From Limnanthes douglasii subsp. nivea (Eukaryota; Streptophyta; Magnoliopsida; Brassicales; Limnanthaceae): a stretch of DNA of 64,000 nt. The position numbers and the translations under genes were made by a program. Below, piece after piece: positions 1-12,128 of the stretch. The stretch is from positions 321,052,893-321,116,892 of the forward strand of contig JAUPFV010000002.1 of the NCBI GenBank assembly GCA_036936605.1, in the 5' to 3' direction. Below the pieces are notes generated by a model. It ran no database searches. It was not told the origin of the DNA and saw only the letters and a program-made list of their open reading frames with translations. The first letter of the stretch is position 1. Each line of letters opens with the position of its first letter.

Positions 1-1641
1 TGTCAATGAGCTCAGAGTTTTTGATACACTGTTATGCCCTTTAACAAAAGCTGCTAATGTGCCATTCTCTTTTAAAACATGTATCTCCTTCTTTAATGTT
101 ATACAATCTCTAGTGTCCTGCCCGATATCATTATGATACTTTCAAAATTTGTTATTGCGCTCTTCTCTTTATCTGTTTATTGGAGTTTGCTTTTTGAAGC
201 TTACAAGACCTTTAGTCTTCTAAAAAATAACATTTACATTATTAACAAGTTTGCAAAATATTCCCCCATCACCCACTGATTTGACATTGATCTATGAAAT
301 TGATAACCTGCAGTTTAAGTTAGAACCCCTCATGTTGGAGGAGGAAATTTTCTGTTGATCTTTAAATGAAGTGATGGTTCATAATTCGAGGATTTTCCTT
401 GATTATTTAAATCATGTCCTGAGTTCCTCTGAGTAGACCCAACGCCTCCCCGAATCCTAGTCGACACTTTTACTTTAATTTGGTCATCGACTTGAGTCAT
501 CAATGCTCCAAAATTTAATGCTCTCTTTTTTGTCATTTTGTTGCTAAATCTCCTGGCAATAAACCTTGTCTGAAAGCTACCATAGTATGATCCGATTGAA
601 AAGTTGGAGGTGGGTTATGCATCCTACCATATGTAGATTTAAAAAACACATTTGTAGAACTCCCCATATCTATCAAAACACGCGGAATTTCAACTCCGAC
701 TATTTCTGCTCCTATAACCATTGCATCTTCAGGAGGTTCCGCTATTCCTCTCAAATAATCATTATCGAACAAAATAAAATGAGTGTCCTTCTTTCCATAC
801 AAATGAGTAGACATTCTTCTTTCTATTTGAGTGGCTAAACTTACTATGTGTTTTTTTTAATATTAGTAGTGACAGCCATAGAATCTCCTCCAAAAATTGG
901 TAAAGATTCAAAATACTCACACAAAATTTGACCTCGTCCTTGCTCAAGTGGTTCATCCACAGCCATCAAAATTAATCGATCTGGATATGCGGCAAAATAT
1001 TTTGAGGTTGTATCAAACTCAACACATTTAAAGTATAATATCACTGATGCCCTTTCTTGTTTTGAATTTAGATTAGCAGTTTGTTGTGTCAATGAGCTCA
1101 GAGTTTTCGATCCACTGTTATGCCCTTTAACAAAAGCTGCTAATGTGCCATTCTCTTTTAAAACCTGTATCTCATTCTTTAATGTTATACAATCTCTAGT
1201 ATCCTGCCCGATATCATTATGACACTTTCAAAATCTATGATTGCGCTCTTCTCTTGATCTGTTTATTGGAGTTTGCTTTTTGAAACTTCACAATCTTTAG
1301 TCTTCTAAAAAATAGCAGTTACATTATCAACAAGTTTGCAAAATATTCCGCCCTCACCCACTGATTTGACCTTGATCTATAAAATTGATAACCTGCAGTT
1401 TGAGGAGGCAAATTTTTGTTGATCTTTAAATGAAGTGACGGTTGATAGTTCGAGGAGTTTTCTTGATTATTTAAAACATGCATGGAGTTCCTCTAAGTAG
1501 ACCCAACACCTTCCCGAATCCTAGCCAACACTTTTACTTTAATTTGGCCATCCACTTGAGTGATCAATGCTCCAAAATTTAACGCTCTCTTTTGTCATTT
1601 TGTTCACTAAATCTCCTGGTAATAAACCTTGTCTGAAAGCT
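1..1641. repeat. ~1.06-kb tandem duplication inside the gypsy gag/protease region
   Basis: Bases 1-579 match 1087-1641 in the same orientation, and the related element at 34.85-35.90 kb has this stretch only once. The junction is at about 580, where gag sequence (ending near 'gaaagctac') passes abruptly into protease sequence. The left copy is incomplete because the window begins in it. The copies differ by scattered substitutions and small indels, so this is an old duplication rather than an assembly echo. Confidence 0.8.
581..1092 (-). pseudogene. Gypsy aspartic protease (retropepsin) fragment
   Basis: Two overlapping minus-strand frames (844-1092, then 533-814) give the end of Gag and a retropepsin-like segment. 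The residues 'VLIDMGSS' sit where family members have D-T/S-G, followed by 'VFFKSTYGRM'. The usual hydroxyl residue is Met here, so activity is doubtful. A frameshift near 845-860, at a run of T, separates the frames. The paralogue at 34651-35361 is open through this point. The enzyme would cleave the Gag-Pol polyprotein inside virus-like particles. Confidence 0.7.
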
Positions 1642-2715
1642 ATTGTAGCAACTAACTCTTCACAATCATATAACCCTGCTTTTGTTAGCATAAATCGCTT
1701 CGTATAATCCATCAGTTTTTCACCTACAGACTGCTTACACTATATTACAGTGTCTTCATAAGATCACATCTCTCTAGTTTCCCCAAATTATCGTTCGAAA
1801 GATGTATAGAAGTCTCTATAGTTGGTAATGGATCCCCTCAGAATTCTATTATACCACTATAATGCAGTGCCCTTGAAAGTCTGATGCTCTGCATACGAGC
1901 CTGTCATCATCTTCGAAGTTTATCATATAATTTTTGAATTGTTTGATGTGATCATCAGGATCTTGAGTCCCATCACACTTTTCGACCTTGGAGATGTCAA
2001 AACGCTTTTTGAAGTGGAATAGACTTAAACTTAGCCGTCAAAGGATAATTTCTCCAATCGACTCCTTCCACATATCGGACATCTCTTCTGCTTCCCATAA
2101 CAACATAAGAATTTTGATCTTCTACACTTGCGTACTGAGTAGATGTGTTTTTTGTTCATACCATACAGGATCCCTTATATGACAAGGTTACCGTCGCTCT
2201 TTGATTTATATTAATTATGTTATTTCCGATGCCGAATTCTTTCTCTTTACGAAGATCATTGGTAGTTCTTATACTTAAACAATCCATCCCAACATTCTGA
2301 GCTATCACACTCATCACTAGATGTGATTTATCTATGTTTATCTTTCTTTTATTTTCATCAAGTTTGATATTCTTTATCAGACTCAAAATAAGCTTTCTTT
2401 CGGTCACTTCGAGAAATGATAAGTTGTATACGATTGATAAGATTTATTTTCCATTTAATTTTACTCCTCAACCTGTCGTACCTCAGATTTGAGCCTACTT
2501 GACTGAATCTGTTGCTCTCTTTGAACATATTTATCATTCAACGTGGTTATTTTGTCCAACAATTGATTCCTCTGATCTTCAATGTCAGAATGACCTTGAT
2601 GTACTGGAATTTGATCATATTCTTTACTTTCGTTCCAATGTAAATCAGATCTAAAAGTTTCAATACCTTTGCAAACTTTTGGATCAGCTTCATTCCATGG
2701 TTCCATAACGACCAA
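1093..2715 (-). pseudogene. Gypsy Gag, multiply interrupted
   Basis: The likely start is Met near 2706-2715. The first ~85 residues (2461-2715) are charged and rich in Gln/Glu/Lys, with a coiled-coil look. A second open stretch covers 2156-2407. The central Gag domain (about 1650-2010) shows 'DGTQDPDDHIKQFKNYM', a typical plant gypsy Gag motif, but carries many stops. A degraded CCHC-like stretch lies near 1200-1240. Gag would form the cytoplasmic particle. It is clearly non-functional. Confidence 0.7.
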
Positions 2716-2789
2716 GAACGATATTACTGACTAAAATGTCAATAATTTTTGGTTTTTGACGTCAAATCAAGGTACCAATCGACAATCCT

Positions 2790-2807
2790 TTCCTCTGTGG
2801 TCGCCAA
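2790..2807 (-). other. Primer-binding site region of the minus-strand gypsy element
   Basis: On the minus strand the sequence next to the LTR end (...CCTAACA) is TTGGCGACCAC, a common form of plant gypsy primer-binding site. The same arrangement occurs at 37497-37513. The priming tRNA was not identified. Confidence 0.6.
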
Positions 2808-2809
2808 TT

Positions 2810-3400
2810 TGTTAGGTATGAATTTTAATTTTCGAAAGATAAAGTAAAAGATGAAATAAAATTGTAGAAATACCTCCTTTATTCATCACCCCACTTCCTA
2901 TTTATAGGCATGTTCGACTTTTATAACTGAATCAATTATATAAATGGGAAAATTGCTTCGTTACTTCTTATGTTGACAAATAGTTGAAATATCCTCTTAC
3001 AACAATACAAGTTATCATAAATAACCTTAACATTATTACATTAAGTCCCCGATATTTCGTATGCTTATCATAAACGGTAAAGATTCAATAAGTTGTTATA
3101 AAGATGTTTTTCTTATGATGTACGATTTGGATGCAATGTTAAATTTTTGGTAATGGTTTAATCTCTAACTATTAATTTATAGTAGATATAGCTATCAGGC
3201 ATTCGATAAACAATAAGACACCTAAATATGCCTATAAACGTATTCAAGTCATGAAAAAAATAATTACTTATAAAGCGCGAAACCAAAAACAAAACAAAGA
3301 AAAGAAAAGAAAGTTGGAAAGTTGCAACGGATAAAGTCATTGAGAATACTGAAAGGTGGTTTGAGAAATCCAAGGTTTATCCCACAAAGTTTTGTATTGT
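2810..3400 (-). repeat. 5' LTR of the minus-strand gypsy element
   Basis: Begins on the plus strand with TGTTAGG next to the primer-binding site and is closely similar to 37516-38085. The inner boundary is clear. The outer boundary is uncertain because homology between the two loci continues into the neighbouring LTR of the other gypsy family. Confidence 0.6.
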
Positions 3401-3404
3401 ACTC

Positions 3405-3797
3405 AAATTTATAATCATCAATCCAATATCTTGAAATTTAGGTTGACTACAACTATAATATATTGCTGCAGATATTTCATGAAGTTTGTCTTAATGAATT
3501 TAAAAAACTTCATCGACCAGGGAAATCATATTACTTTTACAACTAGTATCGAACAAATAAATCTCAAGTGATGAAAAGGTTGAAGATAATTTTGAAGATA
3601 AGAAAATATAGATATCATAATACCTAACTCCGACTAAGCTATTAAATAGTGATTTTAGAATAGAAACAAAACTGATTTTTAAATTATTTTTCCATTCGAC
3701 CATCCACTTATTAACAAGTTATTTACATTAAAATAGATTGAACAAATAAAATAACAAGACCACGTAAAGTTGTTTGCTCGAGAATTACAAAATAAGT
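3405..3797 (+). repeat. Truncated 5' LTR of the plus-strand gypsy family
   Basis: Matches the start of the LTR at 38090-38436 and a block at 18290-18600 (shared landmark 'ccaatatcttga' and 'cataatacctaa'). Homology stops at about 3797 and resumes with sequence equivalent to 44755 onward. LTR remainder, gag and most of pol are therefore missing at this locus. Confidence 0.6.
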
Positions 3798-4140
3798 ATC
3801 TCATATACCATAGAAAAATCATATGATGAACCAAGTAATGCACAAGCCTAAGAGTCTATGGTAGAAGTACTTAAATAAAGAAGAGTCAAAGCGCATATGT
3901 GATCGGAATATTACAATGCGTTCATGAGAAATATATATAATTCTAAATTGCAATTCAGAAGTTCAGAACAATGAAATGATGTGTCACGTAAAGTTTTCCT
4001 TCACACTAAATATAATTTGCTTGACATTTTATATCTAAATTGGGAGCGTCCTTTAAGGGTCGAAACCATAACTTACAGAATGTTGAATGAAAAAGGAAAC
4101 CAAGTTCTTCAATCCTCAAAACAATTGAGAGCTTAAAGCT
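3798..4140 (+). pseudogene. Gypsy pol 3' end (after integrase core)
   Basis: Aligns by eye with 44758-44920, the tail of the plus-strand integrase region; shared stretches are 'atctcatataccat' and 'aattgggag'. No open frame of useful length remains. It is identified only by its position in the paralogous element. Confidence 0.5.
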
Positions 4141-7100
4141 CTATAATAGTTCTCGATACTCGAGCTTTTAACTAACTACTACTTGTAAAACGTATATGTT
4201 AGACTATGAGGATATACTATTTCCTCTTTTGGTAGTGCGAGAATTTATTAAGCATGCATTCTACAATAATAAAATCTTTTTTGTGCTAAAACAATAGTCT
4301 CATAAATATTCATTAATAAAGTATCAGCTTATTGGGATTAATCAATTAATTAAAAAACACAGAGCGTTAAGTGTTTAATCAAATAATAAAGACTCATAAA
4401 ATAAAACTATAATAAGGAGTGCTTCAAAATAAAACAAGATTCTTAATACAAAAGTAGGATATAATGCTTTCAATATTACAAAACATAGAGTAATAAGAAG
4501 TCGTGTTTCGACGTTTTCTTTCCGAAGCAATATAATATTTGGTTGGGACAACATTAGTATCCATAACGGTATCCATAATAGAATATTTGGTTGGGACAAC
4601 ATCAGTATCCATAATAGTATCATCAAATTGTCAGTTACACTATTAACAACTGAAAAAAAATTACTAGTCCCATCACCATCTTTCTCTATACCACTCCTTT
4701 CACAATATTCACGAAACATTGTCTCTCTTAAGTCATTTATTTTCTTCTTTCCATTTTATTCAAGAAGGTTGCAATGTATGTATTATCCTAAAGCTATCTA
4801 AGTCATTCTCCCATTCATTCTCACGAATATAATACCATAAGCTATCAATATTCACGTTATATATCTCGTGAAAATCTAGAATTAACTTGGAACGACCGTC
4901 CAAAACTAGTGGGCGACTAGACACAATAATTTTTGTCCAATAAGTAATAGCGTCTTGCATGCGAGACTGACGTTCAATAAGTAAAAGTTTTGAAACTGAG
5001 TTATTCTTCAACCTCTAAACATTTAATTGCTCATATAGCTTTGAGTTTAAAACCTTGGCATAGGCTTTGGCATCAATGAGCTCTTTGTCAACAGATGACC
5101 ATTGATCATAAAAAACAATTAGTTCAACCTTGAAAAGCATTCTCTTTATAAGAATAAATAATGGTACCTTGAAAATAACTCACATTCTAAAAAAACTTAC
5201 CAAACACGTAGCTAGCTAAGATGGTTTATTGGGTGTGATTCAATGCACTCCTTAACTGAGACATGCAAACGGCTTATTATTCAATTATTTATTTAGTACA
5301 ACCTTGGCTTTAGCCTTGATTTCCAACTCAATTTTCAACATCATTTCTCTTTCTCTCTCTATCTCCTAACAACTTTCAACCTCAATTTCTTAACTTGTAT
5401 CATTTCCATATTAACTTCAAGACAAACTCTTATTGAATAGTTTTTTTTCTTAAAGGTTTAGCAGGACCATCAAGAAAAGTCTAAAGATCATAAATATAAT
5501 TTACATGATGAACATTGTAAAGATAAAGCATGGTTAAACCATTATAAATTCCATGAAAACAACATGTAGCATATATACAATATATAATTAGTTCATATAC
5601 TGCAGCGAGATTCAAAGAAGTAAGCATAAGAAGAGAAATAAAATCCTATCTTATTTCAAATCCAAAATTAAAGTTCCTTTTAGATAGGTCCATGGACAAA
5701 ATGTAGGTTGGAAGTTTCATTTGGTTGACTAAATAACGTGAATTACCATATTTTAAGGCTCTAACAAAAATAAATAACATGTTGTACTGGCAGCTTCGGA
5801 CGAAGACACACCCATATTAAGTAGGTCACCATTTGGATCCACATTTATGGTATCTGTAATATTGATATCTATAATATTAAGGTAATATGATGTTGCATCC
5901 TTCAAAGGATCATCATCAACAATGATACAAGGTTGAGGATTCGTTGACGAGTTAACACAATATTCACTGGTGACAACCGCATCCTCATTATATTAACCTC
6001 TTTGTTAACTACTTCGACAACCAAAGTATTTTTATGAGTATGTGGGTTCACTAATTACAACATCAGCTGCCATAAAAATTTCAACAGTTTCATTATCAAT
6101 AGAGAAAGAAAGCTCCATAAATAAAGAAGTTGAAACCTTAGAAATACCTTTGGCGTTATTCTATTTAAATTGCAAATAAAATAAATCATCACGACCTCAT
6201 TTTGTGGCCACCTTAGTATCAATAATTTTTATATATCTCATATCTTTAAAATTAGGCTTAGGCATTAACTATAGCATGGATTATATACTTTTCCCTCTAG
6301 AACCAGAGACTCGTTTCAGCGTAGATCATCAAAAATAATAACTCATTTCGATAGAACAAGAGAAATGATGATCATGTTAAATAGGTCTGGGCCAACCACA
6401 TTTTCAGAGGGAAAAGTATATAATCCATGCTATAGTTAAGGAACACGTCTATAAAGATATATGGTAAGATTTAAATCCTCATAAATACTTTTCTCACAAA
6501 CATGTTTTAACGAATGAGATTGATGGGGAGCATGAGAATATTAAAGAGCAGAAGTAGTAGTTTATTGCTCGGTAATGGGAGCGAGAGGTATACCACTTTC
6601 ATTATCAGTACATAAGTTATTTTTAATGGTAGGGCTAATATTTATCATACATTACATTTGTCCACTGAGAGTTTCTCCATTTAATCAATGATATATTATA
6701 ATGCTCGTCTTTTCCCTCTTCTTCGAAACTACTAGGACAAGATCCTAGTTTATTTTCTAAGCCATGAACACTCGCAACAATTTCTTTACAAACATCATCA
6801 GCCTCAGATTTGACCTTTGTAGCATTTGCAGGAACATAAGATATTTTAATTGAACCCCAGACTTTCGGTTTGCTACCGAATTCCATATTAGAAAAATACT
6901 TACAGCAAACTTTTCTTCTAGAAGTTTTATCTCCAGAACCTTCTTCCTCGAAATTAACTTCAACAAATACTTCTTCACCATAAAAGGTTTTTTTAGAGTA
7001 TCTCCCTTAGGAGGAGAACAAATAATGAAGCCTCCTTGCACAACAATACTCGACTATAACCCACTACCAATAAATTCCTCAGGTACATAATAGAGATGTA

Positions 7101-7535
7101 GGAATAAGAAAATTTTGAATCCTCATCCATGATTTGAGTATACTTCATGCGAGTATGGTTTTACCTTTTTCTATAAAAAGACATCTTAACAATATGATCC
7201 AAGAATGATAAAATAAAACATAAATAATCAAACACATAAAAGATAAATTCAAAAAAGAAAGCTTATAGGAAATGAGGGAAATTTACAACTGAAACCCCAA
7301 TATCTGTTGATAGGAGGATTTGTTCTTCCATGTTTGGTCTTCCAATTACTATAAACTAAAATAAATTTATCCTTTCACACTTTTTTATAAGTTTGAAGTT
7401 CATTAAAAAAAGAATTTTATTCCTTCAAGAAATAGGAAAATAGGTTGGTCTTTCAGCCATAAACCTTAACAAGAGTAAGAAATTCATTCGCAGACCAAGA
7501 TCAAAAGCATCTATTGATAACATAATAGCTGGAAG
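4141..7535 (-). pseudogene. Antisense ORF downstream of gypsy pol, copy 1 (C-terminal part)
   Basis: Antisense to the gypsy pol tail. Several minus-strand open stretches survive: 4375-4719, 4760-5011 (contains 'LLLIERQSRMQDAITYW' and 'LILDFHEIYNVNIDSLWYY'), 6635-6886 and 6757-7041. They recur with changes at 44.9-47.8 kb and 55.9-58.3 kb. The part nearest 7500 continues a domain resembling Pfam Transposase_28, a domain found in plant gypsy antisense ORFs. Copia element 1 interrupts it at 7536. Function of such proteins is unknown. Confidence 0.5.
4536..4626 (-). repeat. 48-bp unit repeated about twice in the antisense ORF
   Basis: The phrase 'ggttgggacaaca' starts at 4541 and again at 4589. 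In minus-strand translation this repeats 'MDT.VVPTKY'. The copy at 45645 has it once. Confidence 0.6.
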
Positions 7536-7797
7536 TGTTGAGATATTAATCTGAACGTGTCTGCAACATGACCAGAACATGTAGTAGTAGTTGCATTTTA
7601 TTAGGAGTAGTGGCTAATTATTAGCGTCTGTTTGGCTCTAAGTAGTTATTCAGTTTTCTTATATATTCATGTAGTTCATTCGTAGAAAATCAGTTTGTAC
7701 TCTTCTTTCAGCAGTTGTAATACAAAAACGAGTTTAACTCATTTCTGTTTCTCTATTAATTATCTGCATACATTCATACACTTATAAATTTCCAACA
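7536..7797 (+). repeat. Copia element 1, 5' LTR
   Basis: Starts TGTTGAGATATTAAT and ends TTTCCAACA; 262 bp. It matches 11866-12128. 'Cttatatattc' in the middle is a plausible TATA region. Confidence 0.93.
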
Positions 7798-7800
7798 CTC

Positions 7801-7812
7801 TAGTATCAAAGC
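7801..7812 (+). other. Copia element 1 primer-binding site
   Basis: TAGTATCAAAGC is a degenerate match to TGGTATCAGAGC, the usual copia site complementary to initiator methionine tRNA, 3 bases after the LTR. Confidence 0.7.
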
Positions 7813-7815
7813 TAC

Positions 7816-8723
7816 ATCTTACTTGCGGATGTCCAAATATATGCCCAAGAAAGTATCAATGGAGATAATCAAAAGCAAAGAGAATTCTGTGGGCCTGAGT
7901 ATCCGATGCTTACCAAGATAAACTACACCGCGTGGTCTCTGAAGATGAAAGTATTCATGCAAGGACATGGCATATGGGAGGCAATCGAACCTAAGGATCC
8001 TAAGGCATGTGTCGAAGACAAAACTGATATGCTAGCACTAGCCGGAATTTTCCAAGGGGTCCCTGAAGATACGTTGCTAACCCTCACAGAGAAGAAAACA
8101 GCTAAGGAAGAATGGGAGGCAATCAAAACTTTGTGTTTGGATGCAGACAAAGTAAAGCAGGCGAGGGCTAGACATTGAAAGGAGAATTCGAGTCACTCAA
8201 AATGAAGGAAACAGATAAATTGGATGAGTTTTTCTTAAAACTGAAGAGCTTGGTGACTAATATCTGAGCTTTGGGAGAGAAGGTGGAAGAGGCATACGTG
8301 GTGAAGAAGTTGCTTAGAGCAGTCCCACCAAATTTCCTACAGATTGCATCGGCTATTGAGGAATTCGGAAATCTAGAAGAAATATCCATTGAGGAGGTAA
8401 TTGGTTCTCTCAAGGCACATGAGGAGAGGCTTCGTGGATAATATGAAGTCAACAAAGGGAATCTTTTGCTAACAGAGGAAGAATGGAGAAAGAGGGAACA
8501 AACCGAAGGACATCTCTTACTCAATCAAGAAGAGCGGTTGAAGAAAACAGGAAAGGATGGGACTAGGAGTAGTAGTGACAACCGAGGCAGAGAACCGGGT
8601 CGAGGGGGACGCGATAGAAGCAAGCCGAGGTGCTTTAACTGTAATGGCATTGGACATTACATGACGGAACGTCGCAAACCTCGTAGAGAGAGGGAATCAA
8701 AATCTGAGGTAAACGTGAATTAG
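7816..8723 (+). pseudogene. Copia element 1 Gag
   Basis: The open frame runs upstream of Met 7906 to about 7816 ('YAQESING...'), so the original start is probably lost. Conserved copia Gag motifs follow: 'NYTAWSLKMKVFM', 'GIWEAIE', then, after a 1-nt shift near 8170, 'LKGEFESLKMKE'. In-frame stops fall near 8265, 8440 and 8721. The zinc knuckle 'CFNCNGIGHYMTERRK' has Arg in place of the last Cys, so RNA binding is probably lost. Gag would form the particle shell. Confidence 0.85.
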
Positions 8724-8747
8724 ATTAACGATGATGAAGCTACACTC

Positions 8748-10298
8748 TTGATGGCTGGGTGTGGAGAGAAAGATAAGGGACTAATCCGTGGTCAAGAATG
8801 CGGAATGGATGTTTGGTATTTGGACAACGGGGTCAGTAACCGCTCCAAGTTTAAAGATCTAGACGAAACAGTGACAGGAAAAGTAAAGTTTGGAGATGGG
8901 TCTACCGTAAACATTGAAGGGAAGGGCTCAATGTTTTTCAAATGCAAAAACGGTGAAGAACGAGTCCTTAATGGTATGTATTTTATTCCCACACTTCGTA
9001 AAAATATTATAAGTTTAGGTCAACTATCGGAGGATGGCAACAAGGCTATTCTGAGTGGTGAGCACCTGTGGGTATATGAGAAAAGTGGTAAGCTGTTAAT
9101 GAAGGTTAAGAAATCCACGAATCAATTATACAAAGTAATCATTGTAGGAGGGAAGGCAGAATGTCTACTGACAAAAACAGAGGAGACAACATTGCTGTGG
9201 TATTCAAGGCTCGGGCATGTAAACTTTCAGGAAATGCAACTCATGTCCAAGGATGATATGGTTTTTGGTTTACCATTATTATGTCAGCCAAAAGTATTCA
9301 TCGAAGGGTGCTTACTTTCAAAACAAACTCGAAAACCATTTCCGGAAAAGTTTGATTTTACTGCGAAACAAGCACTCGAACTGATACACGGAGACCTTTG
9401 TGGACCTATCTCACCTCAGAATCCAGCTGGTAACAGTTACTTCTTGCTCTTAGTTGACGACTTTAGTAGAATGATGTGGGTTTTCATGCTCAGGGCTAAA
9501 GAAGAAGCTTTGAGCGCTTTCAAAAACTTTAAGGCTTTAATCGAGAAAACTCCTGGACATGGGATACAAGTTTTCAGAACAGACCGGGGAGGAGAATTTT
9601 TATCCAAGGAGTTCACATCATACTGTGAAACAACAGGCATTATGAGACACTACACAACCCCGTATTCGCCCCAACAAAACGGCTTTGTTGAGCGGCGAAA
9701 CAGAACTGTGGTTGCCATGGTAAAAATCCTATTAAAGGAGAGGAACATGCCATCAAATCTCTGGGGGGAAGCAGTCAGGCATGCGATCTATGTGTTGAAC
9801 AGGGTACCTACTCGATCTCTAACTAAAAGGAATCCATACGAAGCATGGATATGTAAGAAACCTCACCTTGAGTATTTAAGGATTTTTGGCTGTTTAGCTC
9901 ACATGAAATTGGCTGGAGTAAATATTAAAAAGCTAGACAATCGTAGCAACGTTGTTATTCATCTCGGAAAAGAACTAGGAACTAAGGGATGTCGCTTGTT
10001 TGATCCAAGCACAAGTACTATACATGTGAGCAGAGATGTCATTTTTGAGGAAGAAAAGAGTTGGCCCTGGGATAAAACTGAGGCAGAAGATGCGTATGTG
10101 AGCTCTAACGCATACGTGAACACTCCTTTGACTGTAGTTGGAGTTCAGACGAATACACAAGAGAACATTAATGTGGAAGGAAATATAGTCTCTCCTAGTT
10201 CAACCATGTCAGATACAAACAGAGATCACGAAGATGGAGGTTACTCAGAGATATCTACGCTGAGACGGAAGAAGTGGAAGCTGCAGATGAGTTATTGA
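8748..10298 (+). pseudogene. Copia element 1 protease and integrase
   Basis: 516 open codons. Protease: 'WYLDNGVSN' replaces the usual D-T/S-G-A-S-N-H-M and lacks the HM, so it is probably dead. Pre-integrase/zinc region: 'LGHVNFQEM' and 'IEGCLLSKQTR', with one expected Cys lost. Integrase core: Asp in 'HGDLCGP', Asp in 'RTDRGGEF' and Glu in 'NGFVERRN' form an intact D-D-E set, followed by 'NPYEAW' and 'IFGCLAH'. The frame shifts just before 10274. Product order (protease, integrase, RT) confirms Ty1/copia. Confidence 0.9.
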
Positions 10299-11856
10299 TG
10301 GCAGACATTGATAAACCTGTTACATATGATCAAGCAGTGAAAGAAACATCTTGGAGGGTGGCAATGCAGAATGAAATCGGAGCTATAGAGAGGAACCACA
10401 CGTGGGAGTTAACAGAGCTACCTGCAGGCCCCAAACCGATTGATCTAAAGTGGATCTTTAAATTAAAAACTGATACGGAAGGAAAGGTGGTCAAACACAA
10501 GGCTAGACTCGTGGCGAAAGGGTATATTCAGAGATATGGAGTAGATTATGAAGAGGTGTTTGCCCCGGTTACAAGGATGGAAACAGTATGACTTTTACTG
10601 GCTCTTGCAGCAAAAAATGAATGGGAAGTACATCATCTTGATGTAAAGTCAGTTTTTTAAATGGGGAATTGTAGGAGAAGGTTTACGTAACGCAACCAAA
10701 AGGTTACGAGAAGAAATGGGAGGAATACAAGGTCTACAAACTCATAAAGGCTCTATATGGTTTACGTCAGGCGCCAAGGGTTTGGTACACTCGTTTGAAT
10801 CAGTGTCTCACCAAGCTTGGCTTCATAAAATACCCGTTTGAACACGCTGTCTACATCAGACAAGAAGAAGGTGAAACACTTATTATTGGCGTGTATGTTG
10901 ACGACCTTTTGGTCATAGGCTTGAACATTTCAAGTATCAACACGTTTAAGGAACAAATGAACAAAGAGTTCGAGATGAGCAATCTTGGTAAGTTGACCTA
11001 CTATATTAGAATCGAAGTTGAGCATGGAAGTGGTTATATTGAGCTTACGCAGACTGCGTACGTTAAGAAGATACTCGAAAAGGCTGGTATGGGCGACTGT
11101 AATCCAAAAAATTATCCGATGGAGCCTAAGATACAACTGCACAGATATGAAAACGGGAAGCTGGTGAATCCAAATCAGTTCAAGAGTTTAGTAGGGGGGT
11201 TACGATATCTGGTGCACGCTCGACCAGATATTGCGTATTTGGTTGGTGTAGTTAGTAGATTTATTGAGAAGCCTAATGTGTTACATTTTAATGCAGTTAA
11301 GCGAATTGTACGGTATATGAAAGGAACATTAAGTTACGGACTGGTGTACACAAGGAGTCGTGGGGATTATTTGTTGTCTGGGTTCTCAGACAGTGACCTT
11401 GCAGGAAATATTGACGATAGGAAAAGCACTGGAGGCATGGCTTTCTATTTAAACGAAATCCTGATCACTTGGGTTTCGGAAAAACAACGATGTGTAGCGT
11501 TGTCTTCTTGTGAGGCGGAATTTATGGCTGCCACCGCCGCGACTTGTCAAGGTATTTGGTTACAGAAGGTGCTAAGTCATATATCAAAAGTGAAAGCAGG
11601 TCCTGTTATTCTTTACATCGAAAATCGGTCTGCAATTGACTTGACGAAGAACCCAGTATTTTTCGGGAGGAGTAAACACATCGATGTGCGTTATCACTTT
11701 ATTCGTGAGTGTGTTGAAAATGGAACAATTGTCATCAAGCATGTGAGTACTAGTGAGCAGTGTGCAGATGTTCTAACAAAGGCACTGCACACAACTAAGT
11801 TTGAAGAAATGAGGAGTTTGCTTGGCGTTAAATATCTCCAGGCACGTTCAGATTAA
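10274..11856 (+). pseudogene. Copia element 1 reverse transcriptase-RNase H
   Basis: 10274-10591 begins RT ('KWIFKLK', 'KARLVAKGY', 'DYEEVFAPV') and ends at a stop. 10592-10790 is shifted. 10795-11856 is open for 353 codons with the RT catalytic 'YVDDLL', then 'SDSDLAGN', 'SSCEAEFMA' and 'IENRSAIDL' of RNase H, where the third acid is Glu instead of Asp. 'ADVLTKAL' ends the protein just before the polypurine tract. Converts element RNA to DNA in the particle. Broken by at least one stop and two frame changes. Confidence 0.9.
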
Positions 11857-11865
11857 AGAGGAGTA
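11855..11865 (+). other. Copia element 1 polypurine tract
   Basis: AAAGAGGAGTA lies directly before the 3' LTR; this purine run primes plus-strand DNA in LTR retrotransposons. Confidence 0.8.
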
Positions 11866-12128
11866 TGTTGAGATATTAATCTGAACGTGTCTGCAAAATG
11901 ACCAGAACATGTAGTAGTAGTTGCATTTTATTAGGAGTAGTGGCTGATTATTAGCATCTGTTTGGCTCTAAGTAGTTATTCAATTTTCTTATATATTCAT
12001 GTAGTTCATTCGTAGAAAATCAGTTTGTACTCTTCTTTCAGCAGTTATAAAAGAAAAAACGAGTTTAACTCATTTATGTTTCTCTGTTAATTATCTACAT
12101 ACATTCATACACTTATAAATTTCCAACA
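11866..12128 (+). repeat. Copia element 1, 3' LTR
   Basis: 263 bp, TGTTGAG...TTCCAACA, colinear with 7536-7797 with about ten differences and one 1-nt length change. Confidence 0.93.

Larger units (their letters stand above)
1..2809 (-). mobile_element. Ty3/gypsy (Tat-like) gag-protease remnant, cut by the window edge
   Basis: Minus-strand reading gives, from high to low coordinate, a primer-binding site, a Gag with a charged N-terminus and a central Gag domain, then a retropepsin region. The same order and closely similar sequence recurs at 34.65-37.51 kb, where RT, RNase H and integrase follow, so the missing pol probably lies left of base 1. The reading frames contain many stops. Family (gypsy) is well supported. 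Tat clade is inferred from the better copy. Confidence 0.8.
7536..12128 (+). mobile_element. Copia element 1, near full length
   Basis: Complete Ty1/copia architecture: LTR (TG...CA), primer-binding site, gag, protease, integrase, RT, RNase H, polypurine tract, LTR. Flanks are GGAAG (7531-7535) and AGAAG (12129-12133), a 5-bp target duplication with one mismatch. The paralogous empty site is near 47830. The two LTRs differ at roughly ten positions by eye, about 96% identity, making this one of the younger insertions here. It is not autonomous because gag and pol are interrupted. Confidence 0.93.
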
